Part shown: positions 11,125-26,100 of the stretch, piece after piece
Layout of the letters: every line of letters starts with the position of its first letter
How positions within the stretch are numbered: the first letter of the stretch is position 1
NCBI RefSeq assembly: GCF_027580225.2
Contig: NC_073342.2
Span: forward strand, 12,931,001-12,995,000
DNA: 64,000 bases
Origin: Misgurnus anguillicaudatus
Taxonomy: Eukaryota; Chordata; Actinopteri; Cypriniformes; Cobitidae
Direction: 5' to 3'
Translations under genes and position numbers: made by a program
The notes under the pieces: model-generated
Seen by the model: only the letters and a program-made list of their open reading frames with translations
Database searches by the model: none
Told to the model about the DNA's origin: nothing

Positions 11125-14100
11125 ATGAAACTGAAGAAGCAGGTGACCGTCTGCGGAGGGGCCATCTTCTGTGTGGCCGTCTTCTCTCTCTATCTGATGC
11201 TGGACAGAGTCCAGCACGATCCGGCGAGGAGACAGAACGGAGGAAATTTTCCAAGGGTAAGCTGACCATTGTGTTTCTTAAATGCATTGTTCTCCTATAA
11301 ATTCCCTTTTTCCCTGGATTGCATTTTTTTGCTGTGGTGTTGCTGTGTGGGTTTGTTTGAATGGCTCCATTTATCAAAGCCTAGGTGTTTTTTTGGTTCT
11401 GGCTGACTTTAGCTAATTAATTTCTAGATTAACTAGAGAAGATCTCTTGCTGTGAGGATTGGGCTTTTTGCCCTGCGAACCAATGTCTTTGGTAAATTAA
11501 AAAAACGACAACAAACAACTAATGATTAGAAATGGTGGTGGTGTTTTGAAAATGTTTTCCATTAAGGGATGTAGTTCACAGTGTTTGATGTACGTACACT
11601 GCAGAAATGACTTTCTTGCTTGGTGTTTATGTCTTGTTTTCGGTCCAAATATCTAGAAGTTCTTAAATCGGGACTTATTTTCTTCATGAGCGAAATGGCC
11701 TAAGAAAATTAGTCTAGTTTTTAGACAAAAAAATACACAATTTAAGTGAATTTGTGCTTAAAACAAGCAAAAATATATTCTTGAATGACTTTTTTCTTAA
11801 ACGCTTCAACTTATTTCAAGATTTTTTTTCTTACCCCATTTATTGCTGTTTTTTTGCTTGTTTTAAGCACACATTCAGTTAAATTATATATTTTTTTGTC
11901 TAAAAACTAGATTTTTTCTTAGGTAATTTTGCTTAAGAAAATACATCTTAGTTTAAGAATTTTTAGGTATTTGTACTGAAAACAAGACAACAATACTAAG
12001 TAAGAAAGTCATTTTTTTGCAGTGTATTGTAAGCTTTTGGGGAAATACACTGTTAGAAGGTAGGGTTAAAGATAGGGCTGGGTATCGATTCAGATGTTCC
12101 AGATCGATTCAATTTAGAATCACAAGCTACCAAATCGATTAGATTTAGATTCAATTTTCGATTTCGGTTCTCGGGTCGGTTTTTATACTCGGTTCTCGAT
12201 TCAACTCAATAAATATAGATTAAATACAAATACTATATTAATAAAAAAGAACAGTGAACAGCAGTTTACAAGTGGGTAATTAATAAAAAGAAATTAAAAG
12301 CCACAACACTATCGCCGTCGTCTTGCTTGTGAAATCTAAAATGCTTCCATACTTCTGACTTTTTATGTGAAGGTGGCATCAACGTCGATAAAGCACATGA
12401 AACTGCCATTTAAGCACTGAATGAATAAATGACAGGCTTGCCTCTCGCTCCTTGGTAACATCACGCAAGCCAAAAAAGAGGGTGACATCTAGTGAAGAAG
12501 ACTAGTAATTAGATTAACGTTAATCTTACGTTCAATGTTTGCGGAAATAAATATAAAATTATTTCAACATATCGGTGTGTAAGTGTGTATTAGTACATTT
12601 TAACGATATGCAAAGGGTACAAACCTTAAAGTAAATGATGAGCGAGTTATCATCTCCAACATGAATCTCTTTTCTTGGACTTCAACAAAACACATGGATT
12701 GTAGGCAACAGTTTACTTCCTGGGCCTGTTGACGTAGACAAGATCGACATTATCATAATTCCTCCCTCTTCTGAATCACAGCCTGTAAAGGGGTTTTCAC
12801 ACTGCGCTTAACCCTGGGTTATCTTCATTCTAAACCCTGCTTTTAACCCTGGGTTAAGGAGCGTTTCACACCTGTAATTTGAAAGCGGTGTTAGCACCGC
12901 TTTTTACCCAGGGTTATGAAACCCTGCTCTGGAGCAGGGTTAGCACCGCATTTGTGGTGTTAACCCTGCATTGTGGTGCCAAACGCATGCAGTGTGAAAC
13001 GAAGCAGGGTTAGAATGTTATGATTCGAATTAAACACAGTTGAAGTAGCTAATCAAGGCTTGATAATTACAGACAGGTGTGTTGAAACTGGGTTGGAGAC
13101 TCCTGACCCAGGGTTTAGGAATGCACAGTGTGAAACGTCAAATTATGAATACCCAGGGTTATCTCTTAACCCCTGGTTAAGTTTGAACAGTGTGAAACAT
13201 GAAAAAAATAACCCAGGATTCCATTAACCCTGGGTTTAGAATAACCCAGGGTTAACAATTTCAGGTGTGAAAAGCCCTTAAGTTAACTTCTGTTAGCATT
13301 GCATTGTGACCAAATCTTTCAAACATGGTAAGGAGCGTCACATTTCCGGCTGATTTCAGAGGTATTCAGGGCAATTACAACGTACAGATTAGCTGGCCAA
13401 TCGGGGACACATAATGTGTTTTTTGAACCATAAACCATGCAAACACATTGTGTTATACCAAATACACAAAATAACGTTGTTTTTTTAGCAATGAAATAGG
13501 TGCTCTTTAAAAAATGGTCCTTAGCGGTTACTGGGACATTACCCTTTAAAAGGTCCTAACATATGTGTACATTTGGTACCAGTATAAACCTTTGAGGTAC
13601 TAATTTGAAATAGTATGTACTACCTAATACAAACCATTTTGCTAGGGCAAGTGTAGTGCATATTATGCATTTGTATTCCTGTAACTCAATGGGTTAAGCA
13701 TTGCATTAGCAACACATGGGTTTGATACTAGAAAAACACTGAATGCCTAATATGAGATTTTGGTTTTGGTCCACAAGTCATCCTGCATTATTTGTGCTAT
13801 ATCTGAGATATGAATGGTACCTCAAGCTTGTTGTGGAAAGGCACTCTATCAATTTTCTAAGCAATCGGACTATGGACGGAACCCAAACATCATAGACATT
13901 TGGGTTTCGTTCATAATCACATAGCTACACCCTGGCAACCACCACCCATAGACCCCTATTATTGTGGCAGAGATGTGTACATTTCTTTAGAAAATGTCGC
14001 ACTACAGTTTGTTGGTAAAAGGTAGATATGTTACAGATCAGACGTTTCATCCTGTGTGTTGTCTCTCCTATAGTGATCAGGTCAGCTTTGATGCTGTATG

Positions 14101-17100
14101 CCAGTGGTCGTACCCGTAGATAGATGACCCCCTCCTCCCCTCTTTGGTTTTTCAGAGCCAGATCTCGGTGTTACAGAACCGCATCGAACAGCTCGAGCAG
14201 CTCCTGGAGGAGAACCATCAGATCATCAGCCACATCAAAGACTCAGTTCTGGAGCTCACCGACACGGGGGCCGTCTCTCCCAGCGGGCACCTACCTTTCC
14301 GCAGTGCCAACGGCTCCTGGGTGTTGCCCTTTGACGGCAGGCCCACTTTTCTATCCGTCAAGCCGCAGGACTGCCAGTTCGCTCTGGGACGCAGAAGCCA
14401 GACTGACCTGCAGGTAAGAGTAAGAAATGAGTCTTGGTCAGGCAGAATTGTTTTAATTCAGTTTCTGTTTTTTTGCTGATAGGAATCTCATCTAAAATAA
14501 TACTATAACACATTTAGGAATCTGCAATGTTTGACTTTGACTTGCCAGAGACAAAATTAGTAGTGTTCGTCTGATCATGTGATCTTAATATGGTGGGCTC
14601 CATAAGGGGGAAGAATTTGGTTGTGGCTAGAAGGGATACAGCAACGGACAAAATCTTGTGACATCTCGCCAGATGAGCTGTGTTTTTATCCCAATCCTAC
14701 CCCCAAACCTAATCCTAAACCCAACATTTCATGGGATTTAGGCCGTTGTTGTATCCTATCAGCCAGAATTACTATTTTCATCCTAATTTTACCCCTAAAT
14801 CCAACATCTCGCAAGATTAGGGGCCTAGCTGTATCCCATCTAGCCAGAACTGAAGAAATTGGAAAAAGGGGAACAAATTACTCAGGTTTGCTATTTTTAT
14901 AACATTTTTGGATTTTTTACATACTTCACAAAGATTTAAATGTAAAGGACATAAATATTTTTATCACATAGAAAAAAGACATGACAAGTTATAAAAAAGT
15001 GACTTTTAGTCAAAGCTTTTCCATTGGGAATGTTGTTGTGCTTCAGGCTGTCACACCTACACTGAATACAGTTCTTGTGTCATCTGTCAATCATATCAAG
15101 ATGTCATGAGACCCGGTTTGTTTATTAAGAGCTCCACAACATGACCAGAGATGGGATATCTATGTTAAATTCTCTGACAGCTGTGAAACTTTGAGAATTG
15201 TGGTACAGTTATGAAGCCATCACGACCGAACCAATTGAGACCAGCAGAACGTTTTCATTACCTATCTCAGTATTGCTCGATGGTACTTCTGTCTATCTAG
15301 ATGCTGGATGTTTACTCGCTGCTCAGCTTTGATAATGTGGACGGCGGTGTTTGGAAGCAAGGCTTTGAGATCACCTACGACCCCAACGAGTGGGATGAAG
15401 AACCATTGCAAGTGTTTGTGGTCCCTCATTCTCATAATGATCCAGGTAAAGTTTGAATTTTCATCCATTCACACAGGGGTGGTTTCCCAGACAGGGCTTC
15501 AGTCTAGTACTATGAACATATAACCAATCATATTCAACACAGTTGGATCAGTAGTTTGAGTCATAGATGTGTCTGGATGCCACATAGACCCGGCGTTGAA
15601 ACGATTGCAGCACTTTAAAATTAGTGCTGCAAACCCAAAGTTCTCTTGTGCAATGTGTAAAGCCGAACTTAGTTATGTGTCTGAAACTGCCAAATGTAGC
15701 ATCTGTTTAAATATATATCTATGGTCCGAGGTGGTGCAAAAGAGTCGAGGTGGGGACTAATTTGCATATTTATATCTATGGTCCGAGCTGTGCGATTGAG
15801 TAGAGGCGGTAAACTGATAGCTTGCACCGACATATTTTAAAATATGTGACAATAAACTTTAAAGTCCCTGTTCTTTCAGTGTTTTTGAAGCTTTGATTGT
15901 GTTTACATTGAGCAATATAACATGTGTTAATGTTTCATGTTTAGAAAAATTTGGTATTTTTCACACAATTTACTTATCTGTATACCGTTGATTTCACTGT
16001 CCTAAAAACAGGCTGTTGTCTTCCTTGTTCTATGAAGTCCCTCCTTCAGAAATACATAACGAGTTCTGATTGTGTAGTTTGTTTAGTGTGTTGTGATTCG
16101 ACAGCAGCTTAGCAGAGCTGTTTGAGCTAAGCTGGTGACTGACATATTCCTGTGGGCGTTAAGTTTAGTCAAAAAACTGACGTCATTAAAGCTGGAAGTA
16201 GAGGGTCCAAACTGGCCGTTCGCTGTAGGTTTTGAAAGGGGAATTCTGTTAAAGGAAATATATCGCCTGGCAGTGAACTTTGACATTTATCATTTTTGCA
16301 GGTATTATTTATGCTCTAACAGCAACATTACACACTAACTAAAGTTGGAAAAATGGGATCAGAAAGAACGTGACCTTTAAAGTTGTCCAAATAAAGTAAC
16401 TTGATTACCCAATATACTATGATTTTTTTTTGGCACAAAAGAAAATTTGATAATTTTGACCCATACAATGGATTGTTGCTATGACTACAAATATACCCAT
16501 GTGACTTGTTTTTGGACTGGTTTTGTGGTCCAGGGTCACATATGTCAATGACATTGTTTTGTCTTAATACACACATCAGTAATGTTTTTTGTAAGGTATG
16601 TTTGTAAAAACTACTTAAATATCCTAATATTGTTAAGGCCTAGACCTGAATTAACCTAAACGCTGTCCACGAAACTGCCCCTTAGTGTTGTAAAATGTTG
16701 ACACATTAACCTCTGACATAATGATACATTTTATCATTCGTAAGCTAATAAGAATCTTAAAGGGACACTCCACTTTTTTTGAAAATATGCTCATTTTCCA
16801 GCTCTGCTAGAGTTAAATATGATTTTTAACGTTTTGGAATTCATTCAGCTGATCTCCGGGTCTGGCGCTAGCACTTTTAGCATAGCTTAGCGCAATCCAT
16901 TGAATCTGATTAGACCATTAGTATCGCGCTAAAAAATAACCAAAGTGTTTCGATATTTTTTCATATTTGAGACTTGACTCTTCTGTAGTTACGTTGTGTA
17001 TTGGGACCGACAGAGAATTGAAAGTTGTGATTTTCTGGGCCGATATGGCTAGGAACTATGCGCCATTCTGGCGTGGTAATCAGGGACTTTGCTGCCGTAA

Positions 17101-20100
17101 CATGGCTGCAGCTGGCGTAGTGATATTACACACTACCCAAAAAGGGGACTATTTTTGGGCAGTGCATAATATCATTACGCCTGCTGCAGCCATGTTACAG
17201 CAGCAAAGTCACTGATATTACGCCAGTTTGAGAGTATAGTTTCTAGCCATATCTGCCTAGAAAATCGCAACTTTTAATTTTCTGTCGGTCTTAGTACACG
17301 ACATAACTACAGAAGAGTCAAGTTTTAAATAGGAAAAATATCGAAACGTTTTGGTTATTTTTTAGCGCGATGCTAATGGTCTAATCAGATTCAATGGATT
17401 GTGTTAAGCTATGCTAAAAGTGATAGCACCAGACCCGGAGATCAGCTGAATGGATTCCCAAACGATAAGAATCAAATGTTTAAATCTAGGGAGCTGGAAA
17501 ATGAGCCTTTTTTTTAAAAGTGGAATGTCCCTTTAAGCTATATAAGTTTCAATCTTTATTCTGTCATTGACGCAGCACCCGCAATCGAACCACCAGTGCA
17601 GTTTATTGAAAGATTCGTGCAGGTAAACTGGGTCATTTACTCGGCTTGCCGTTTTGCAGCATTGGCACAATTTACACAGCACCTCAGGCAAACCTTCACG
17701 AAAACTAAATTAGTTCCACCCACTGGACAGATACATCTGCAAACCTTTTTGCACACCTCTTGGCATGTGTGATCCTGCCGATAAAAACCCATCTGAAGTC
17801 ATTTTTAGTGACTTGACTGTTTTCTACATAAAATCTTGCATAATGTAATATAACCTTGACAACTTTAATATAAAGTAAGGTCATTTCAACGATTGATATT
17901 AAAGTAAAATTATAAATGACTGAAATCAAACTTTGATGATCATAATCTCAAAATTAAATGAAGACTTTAGGCTGTATTTCAAGGTCGTATGACCTAGAAG
18001 TCAGTGACCCAGTTCCTTGTTGTTTTATTTGGGTCGACAACTTGTCATTAGGCTGTGAAGCATTGTGTGGTTAATGCGTATTGAGTGTTGAACTTATAAT
18101 TTACTTCAATAATGAGCAGATGGTGTTATTTTGATGAAGTTGTTCATTGGGGACTGAAATGCTGCAGAATAGCTATGGTTGCTTTGAAAGTTTTTTAGTG
18201 TAGTCAGTCAATGATATCAATTTGTAGGTCAACAGTAGACAAATACAAAATTCCTGTTTATTTTATTTAGTTTTTTTATCTCATTCTCATATACTGAATA
18301 AAGTTAATACTGTATTTCTTTTGTAACAGGATGGGTCAAGACATTTGACAAGTATTATAACGATCAGACTCAGCATATTTTAAACAACATGGTGGTGAAG
18401 CTGGCAGAAGACCCTCGCAGGAAATTTATTTGGTCTGAAATTTCCTTTTTCGCCAAGTGGTGGGAAAGCGCTGACGTCCACAAACAAGAAGCAATGCGCA
18501 AGTCAGTACATTTTTTTCTTTGCTTGATTTAATTCATTAATCTACTCAATCAAATAATCTGCAGGAAGTTTAATAAAGCCATCTGCTCTGGTACATCACT
18601 CTTGTTGTTTTATTAAAGGGATAGTTCAGCCAAAAATGAAAATTACCCCATGATTTACTCACCCTCAAGCCGTCCTCGATGCAAATGATTATCCTTTTCA
18701 GACGAACACAATTGAAGATAAATTAGAAAATGTCCGCTGTCCAAGCTTTATAATGGTAGTAAATGGTGCTTCTGATTTGAAGCCCAAAAATGTCCATCCT
18801 TCCTTCACAGAAGTAATCCACACAGCTCCAGTGGGTTTGCGAAAATCAGTGTGATTTTGTAAGAAAAATATCAATATTTAAAGATACAGTTTGTATTATT
18901 TTCGCCGATGGATGGCGCCAGATCAAACAACAACAATGATGTTGTTTACTGACGCTCTGAAGCAGCGTGGAATTATGGGATTTGTAGTCTTTAACTCAAC
19001 CGCTGATGGCCATCAATCAGACGAGAACGAGAAATCACGTTGATGGATAAGGTAATCAAGTCTTATAAATGTTGCGTTTGATGACATCGTTTATTTCATT
19101 ATGTAAGTTTATATGTGATGTTCAAAACGAAATTTTCAGTCATAGATATTACAGTATTAGTCCAAATTCGATGGTTAAAGGCGGAGTCCACGATGTTTGA
19201 AAAACGCGTTGGAAAAGGAGACGGGCCGACTACCAAAACACACTTATAGCCAATAAAATCAAATCAAATGCCGGTTTGCGTATGTGTGGGACGGGTCTAT
19301 CAACAGAAGGTCCAGATTCTATTGGGGTAGGGGCGTGTTTGTTTAGGTGATTTCAAATATCAACATTGGCTTTCAAACATCATGGACTCCGCCTTTAACA
19401 CAGCACAGAAATAAGTTTTCAACTTACAATCTACAATGATTTTTCACATAATGTATTGAGAGTACAAATCTTATTGTGAAGTGTCTTAAAATGACCATTT
19501 ATATTGCTGTACAATACCTTTGATGTGCATATCGTCTGCAGGAAGACGCGCTGATTACAATCTACACACTAATGTTGTGATCAATATAATAGCATACGTT
19601 TTTTGAAGGGTTACGAATCAAAACAACTCACCCATCGCGTAAAACACAAGCAGGATCAGAATCTCACAATACCTTTGATGTGCATATCGTCCGCGGGAAG
19701 ACGTGCTGATTACAATCGACACACTAATGTTGTGATTAATATAATAGCATACGTTTTTTGAAATGTTGCGAATCAAAACAACTCATCCATCGCGTAAAAC
19801 ACAAGCAGGATCAGAATCTCGGCCTAGTTAAATGTTGTCGTGAAGCTCTCTCCATCCAGATAATGCAACAACAAATTGATCCTCCCTCGTTTTGTTCCAA
19901 ACTCTTCTTGGGTCGTTTGGGTGGCCCGTACGCTAACAGGAGCTGACACAACCAGCGGCAGACGGTACAGAGTTATCCATAAGTCCATAAGCAAGCGCAT
20001 AGTTCCGCATTGTCCACGACACTGGCTGCGTCAGAAAACTCAAGGCAGTGAGGACTGTGAGGACTTGTTGCCTCGCAGCCTCATGAGGAAATGACTTCGG

Positions 20101-23100
20101 CCTCGGAGGCCTGAAGGCCGCTCAGAGAAAGGCTTTCCGACGCACTTCAAAGCCAGCGTGTTTGAAATATGAACAGAGAGCGCCTTTGTGATAACTAATC
20201 ACATATTTGAAAACTACAATACTAATTTCTCGCTAGAAATGCAATTAAAATGTGAAAATATACGTTTATTTACACTAAAATTGTGCTCCAGTCGCTTCCT
20301 TGGCCGCCAATTTATTTTTTAGAGCTCGACCAGTGTTATCATGTGGGTTACGTCAGTAAAGGCGGTGACAAAGGGTCACAAGGATATTAACGTCATTGAC
20401 AGGAGACTGCACTGCCCCGTGTCAATGTTTTTAATGGAAATTTTCTCACGATTTACAAGTAGTTGAAAACATTACAGGTATTGATAGTAATCAGCTGGAT
20501 AAAATATATAACACTGGCCTAGTGGTTTTTGGACATTTTACTGCAAATATCTTACAAATTGCACCTTTAATACTTAAAAAACTAAAATAACTAGCTTTCA
20601 ATAACGACCAGTGCGTGTTTACAAGAGAGTGCGTTGCCAGTGTAAGACAAAGCATAAGACATAATAGCGTACGAGGCGTGTGGGGCGTAGCTTACGAGGT
20701 GTGTGGGGGTAGCGTAAGAGGCATGTGGGGCGTGGCATACTAGACGTGTGGGGCAGGCATACAAGGCACTTGGGGCGTAGCGTGGCGTTTGGTGCGTAGC
20801 GTACGAGGCGTGTGGGTCGGAGCGTAAAAGGCGTAGCATATGAGGCATTTGGGGTGTAGCATATGAGGCGTTTGGGGCGTAGCATACGAGCCGTGTGGGG
20901 CGTAGCGTAAAACGCGTAGCATTTGAGGCGTTGGGTGACGTAGCTTATGAGGAGTGTGGGGTGCAGCGTACGAGGTGTGTGGGGCGCAGCGTACGAGGCG
21001 TGTGGGGTGCAGCGTACGAGGCATGTGGGAGGCAGGGTACGAGGCGTGTGGGGGAGGCGAACAAGGCACTTGGGGCGTAGCGTAACATATGAGGCGCGTG
21101 GGGCGTAGCGTAGCGTAGCATAACGGGCGTTTGGGGCGTAGCATATGAGGCGTTTGGGGCGTAGCATATGAGGCGTTTGGGGCGTAGCATATGAGGCGTT
21201 TGGGGCGTAGCATATGAGGCGTTTGGGGCGTAGCATATGAGGCGTTTGGGGCGTAGCATATGAGGCGTTTGGGGCGTAGCATATGAAGCGTTTTGGTTGT
21301 AGCATATGAGGCGTTTGGGGCGTAGCATACGAGCCGTGTGGGGCGGAGTGTAAAAGGTGTAGCATGTGAGGCGTTTGGGAAGCAGCGTACAAGGCGTGTG
21401 GGGCGTAGCGTAAAACGCGTAGCATATGAGGCGTTTGGTGACGTAGCTTACGAGGCGTGTGGGGTGCAGCGTACGAGGCGTGTGTGGGGCAGCGCACGAG
21501 GCGTGTGGGGCGCAGTGTAAAAGGGAAAGCATATGAGGCGTTTGGGGCGTAGCATACGAGCCGTGTGGGGCGTAGTGTAAAAGGCGTAGTATATGAGGCG
21601 TTTGGTGCGTAGCATACGAGCCGTGTGGGGCGTAGTGTAAAAGGCGTAGTATATGAGGCGTTTGGTGCGTAGCATACGAGCCGCGTGGGGTGTAGCTTAA
21701 AATGCGTAGCATATGAGGCGTTTGGGGCCTAGCATATGAGGCGTTTGGGGCGTAGCATACGAGCCGTGTGGGGCGCAGTGTAAAAGGCGTAGCATATGAG
21801 GCGTTTGGGGCGTAGTGTACGAGGCGTGTGGGGTGTAGTGTAAAATGCGTAGCATATGAGGCATTTGGTGACTTAGCTTACAAGGTGTGTGGGGCGCAGT
21901 TTACGTGGCGTGTGGGGCACGGCTTACGAGGCGCGGCGTACGAGGCGTGTAGGGCGCGGCGTACGAGGCGTGGTGGAGATGAGACGAGACGCTATGCCTT
22001 ACTCCAAACCCGCACTCTCTCGTAAATGTTGTGTCAGTCATTACCGGAAGATTTTTTTTTAGTTTGTAAAGTATACATATTGATATTTATCTTACGAAAA
22101 TGTATCAGTTGCCCTCAGAAAGCCTTCATTTACCAACTGAAACTGAGTGAATAACTTCTAGGAAGGATGGATGTACTTTTTGGGCTTCAAAATCAGTAGC
22201 ACCATTTAATACCATTTTTAAGCTTGGAACAGCCAGGATATTTTCTAATAACTTCTAAAAAAATTTGATACACTGATAATGGATAATCATATGCATATTG
22301 AGGGTGAGTAAATCATGGGGTTATTTTCAATTTTGGCTGAACTATCCCTTTAAGAGATGTCAGATGGATGTGGAATCTCTAAAGCTCTTTGTGAGATTTG
22401 TCTGAATTCTTTCTTTTAGGCTGATCCTCGGTGGACAGGTGGAGATGGTGACAGGAGGTTGGGTCATGACGGATGAGGCCACCGCTCACTATTTTGCCAT
22501 GATCGATCAACTCATTGAAGGCCATCAGTGGCTGGAGCAAAATCTAGGTATAAACTTATTGAGCCTTGGTGTTGCTGTTGGAGACTTACGGTCCCACTCT
22601 CCCAATAATTTAATGATTAAGTTCTGTCATTAAAAAAAATGGGAGGGGGTTGCTACTTTGTAAAGACGACGTAAATCCATGTGTGGTGTTTTAGGTGTGA
22701 TCCCTCGATCGGCCTGGGCAGTGGATCCATTTGGTCACAGTGCCACAATGCCTTACTTGCTTAAACGGGCCAACCTGACCAGCATGCTGATCCAGAGGAT
22801 CCATTACTCCATCAAGAAGCATTTTAGTGCTACACGGAGCCTTGAGTTCATGTGGAGGCAGGCATGGGGTGAGAGCTCTTTTTTTAGAAAACGTAGTTAT
22901 AGAAAGATTTATTGCTTTTCTCATCATTGTAAAATGAACGTTAGAAAGGCTTTAAATGTCTAACGAAGGTTTCCGAAATCGCAAACCTTTGGCAAATGCT
23001 CTTGAAAGCTTTGCCAAGGAGTCGAGCCAAACCCAATTTTGTAGGGCTTATTTATTTAATTTCCTTTATTTCCAGATCCAGAATCGGGCACGGATATGTT

Positions 23101-26100
23101 CTGCCACATGATGCCGTTTTACAGCTACGATGTGCCTCACACCTGCGGTCCCGACCCAAAGATCTGCTGCCAGTTTGACTTCAAGAGACTCCCGGGCAGT
23201 AGAGTCAACTGCCCATGGAAGGTGCCACCCCGAGCCATCACGGATGCCAACGTAGCAGAGAGGTGAGGCTGATAAATGAGGGGTTGAATTTGATTTGGTG
23301 GAGTTAAGCTAGCGAACGAATGTAGGTTAATTTCCTGTGTTGGTCAATAAAATCTTGCTGGCACCAGCTGTGTCACAACATGGGTTGTGTTTGAATTCGG
23401 TCCAAATCCATTTATGCTTTGCACGGCGAGACCTACAACACCATTATATTAGCAAGCTTGTTGCAATTGTTCTGCATCTGTACCTATTCCATGTTGGCAT
23501 TATGGTTTAAACCATAAACTTTCAAGAAGCATTTCATTTCAGGTGTTTAGAAATGTTTTTCGCGAGATCGAATTGCAAACGCAAGTGTGTTTTGCTTTAC
23601 AGGGCTACTGTCTTGCTCGATCAGTATCGTAAGAAGTCCAAGCTTTTCCGTAGCAAAGTCTTGTTGGTTCCTCTGGGAGATGATTTTCGGTACGATAAAG
23701 TGCAGGAGTGGGACCAGCAGTACGTAAATTACCAGAAACTGTTTGATTACATGAACTCGCATCCGGAAATGCACGTGAAGGTATGTTTATATGTATTCAC
23801 ATGCTGCGCAATAATGCTGAATTTAGTATACCATGATGACGATTTAAGTATTTGCAGATTTGGCTTACATGAGCTTTACAAAGAAATTAACGATTAAACA
23901 TAATAAAAAGTAACTCGCCAAATTGGCTAGTGTTTTGACAAAATTACCCACTTTGGGCGGGTATTAATTTCACACACTGTTTATGAAGTAGGGGTGGGCA
24001 ATAAACCAGTAGATATGATAAACCGGTAGAAATTTGTCAATTGTTAGAGATTTTGGACTATCGTTTTATCAAGGTTACGCGACCACGTCACGTTCCTGTG
24101 CGCGCGCTCACGAAAACGTATTTTTGGTCACAAAATATTTTTTGGGGGGTGAACTATCCCTTTAAGCTTGTGAGCATTTTGCCACTTTATTGGCCTTAAA
24201 TACATATATGCACCAAAATTCCCGTCTTTGCACGTATCCTCATAAACACGACCATTAAGGTCTTACAAGAAATAAAATCGCTACAAGAAAAATTTCAGTG
24301 AAAATATCTAAAAATTCTTAAATTAAGATGCTTTTTCTTGATGATCAAAACGACCGAAGAAAATAAGTCAAGTTTTTAGACCAAAAATATCAAATTTAAG
24401 TGATTTTGTGCAAAAAACAAGCAAAAAATCTTCAAGATTTTTTGCTTACCCCATTGGCAGATTTTTTTTGCTTGTTTTATGCACAAAATCACTTAAATGT
24501 AATATTTTTGGTCTAAAAACTAGACTTATTTTCTTGTGTCGTTTTGCTCATCAAGAAAAATCATTTTAATTTAAGAGTTTTTAGATATTTTTACTGAAAA
24601 CAAGACAAAAACACTAAGAATTTTTGTCTTGAAAATAATTTTTTGCAGTGTACCGTAATATATATCGTTATCATGATATAAAATTAATCCTATCGTGACA
24701 TCGCCCACCCCTATTATGAAGTATAGCTAGCAGTATAGTCCCATTTTTATGTATATGCGAAGGTAGGCTTACAGTGCACGTGACGCAAATTTCGTAATCG
24801 TAATGTACGTGTGCACTGTACGCACAGATTTTTGTAAACGCGCACACTTTGTATGCATAGGTTGCGCATGCGCCTACAGAAGAATGTAGTATGTAGCCCA
24901 GGAGATGCATTGTCGCAATGCGTATGCATCGAACGTCTTTGCACACGTAAATAAACAATGCTTTGCGTGGCATACGTAAAAAACAGACTATACTGCAGAG
25001 TGGCTTGTTAGAAAAACAAAACAGTGGCTTGCCAGATGCTTCAATACTACTTCCACATGCATATTACATTACTACTTTGGTCTGCACAGCGCTGCAGGAA
25101 GTCAAACACATCTATGATTTCCGATGATATGCCGATGTGATGTCATTAACACGTGACCCTATGAACAGAGGCGGAGTGCTTTTAAAAACTGCTAATTCTC
25201 TGCATTCAAACATGTGGGTTAAAGGGACAGTTCACCCCAAAATGAACATTTTGTCAGCATTTACTCACCCTCATGTTGTTGTGAGCCTTTGTGAGTTTCT
25301 TTGTTCTGTTGAACACAAAAGAAGATATTTTGATATGATTGTAAGCCCACAGCTGGTACCCATTAACTCCCATAGTAGATAGGAATGTCACGATGATTAA
25401 ATAACCGTCTTATCGCGATTGTTTGACCTCATCACGGTAATTTCAGAGTGCACATCTTTAAAAGAACACAAGGGGGAGCTGCAGCCCCTGTATAAATGAG
25501 ACCCTTCTTACTGACATTGCAAAGAAAATGCAGCCATTTAATACAGTGGGGAAAAAAAACTGTATTTAAAGAAATGCTGCAAAACTTCAATAAGCAATTC
25601 CAAATTTAGGTAAGTGAAGGATGCTATTCTTAAGGATCTGTAAGGAATTGATTTTTTGCAGCCACTACAGACATGTGGTCCAATACACTTTATGTGTTTA
25701 TTTCTGATGAAATTTTTTATGTTTTTTTTAAGATATATTCCTTAAATAATTACTTTTAAATATGTGTTATGTGTATTAATATTTTCTGCCAGAAAAAAAC
25801 TTGCAAAAAATGTAATTAAAATAATCACAACAATATTTGCAAATTATTTCATAAAAAAGGGTATGAGAATTAAATGTCAAAGCAATAAAACACAATTAAC
25901 CGTCATAATCGTCAAAGCTCTAAAACAGGCAATTATTTGCCATAACCACCATGATTTATTAGACAATTAACCGTCAGCCAAATTTCATAATCGTGACAGC
26001 CACTACATAGGAAAAAAACGATGGAAGTGAATGGGTACCAGCAGCGGTGTGCTTACCATAATTGCTCAAAGTATCTTAATTTGTGTTAATAACAAAACAA

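Larger units (their letters stand above)
18613..22353. repeat. 3.7-kb TTAA-flanked foldback with minisatellite core, man2a2 intron 4
   Basis: TTAAAGGGATAGTTCAGCCA at the left and TGGCTGAACTATCCCTTTAA at the right are bounded by TTAA. Inverted arms of about 200 bp include ACTCACCCTCA / TGAGGGTGAGT and TTTGAAGCCCAAAAATGTCC / the mirrored TACTTTTTGGGCTTCAAAAT. Inside are a second TTAA MITE (19175-19398), a tandem duplication (19511-19820) and a 23-bp minisatellite (20640-21990). No transposase ORF was recognised. Nearly all of intron 4 is this element. Confidence 0.8.

Noticed and set aside
20619..21712. Long minus-strand ORFs (up to 292 codons) rich in [16 protein letters not shown] repeats
   Set aside because: All three frames are open because the 23-bp unit lacks stops on that strand; the peptide is pure repeat translation inside an intronic minisatellite.
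20640..21990. Regular ~23-bp repeats considered as a CRISPR-like array
   Set aside because: Units are contiguous variants without unique spacers, in an intron of a vertebrate gene.
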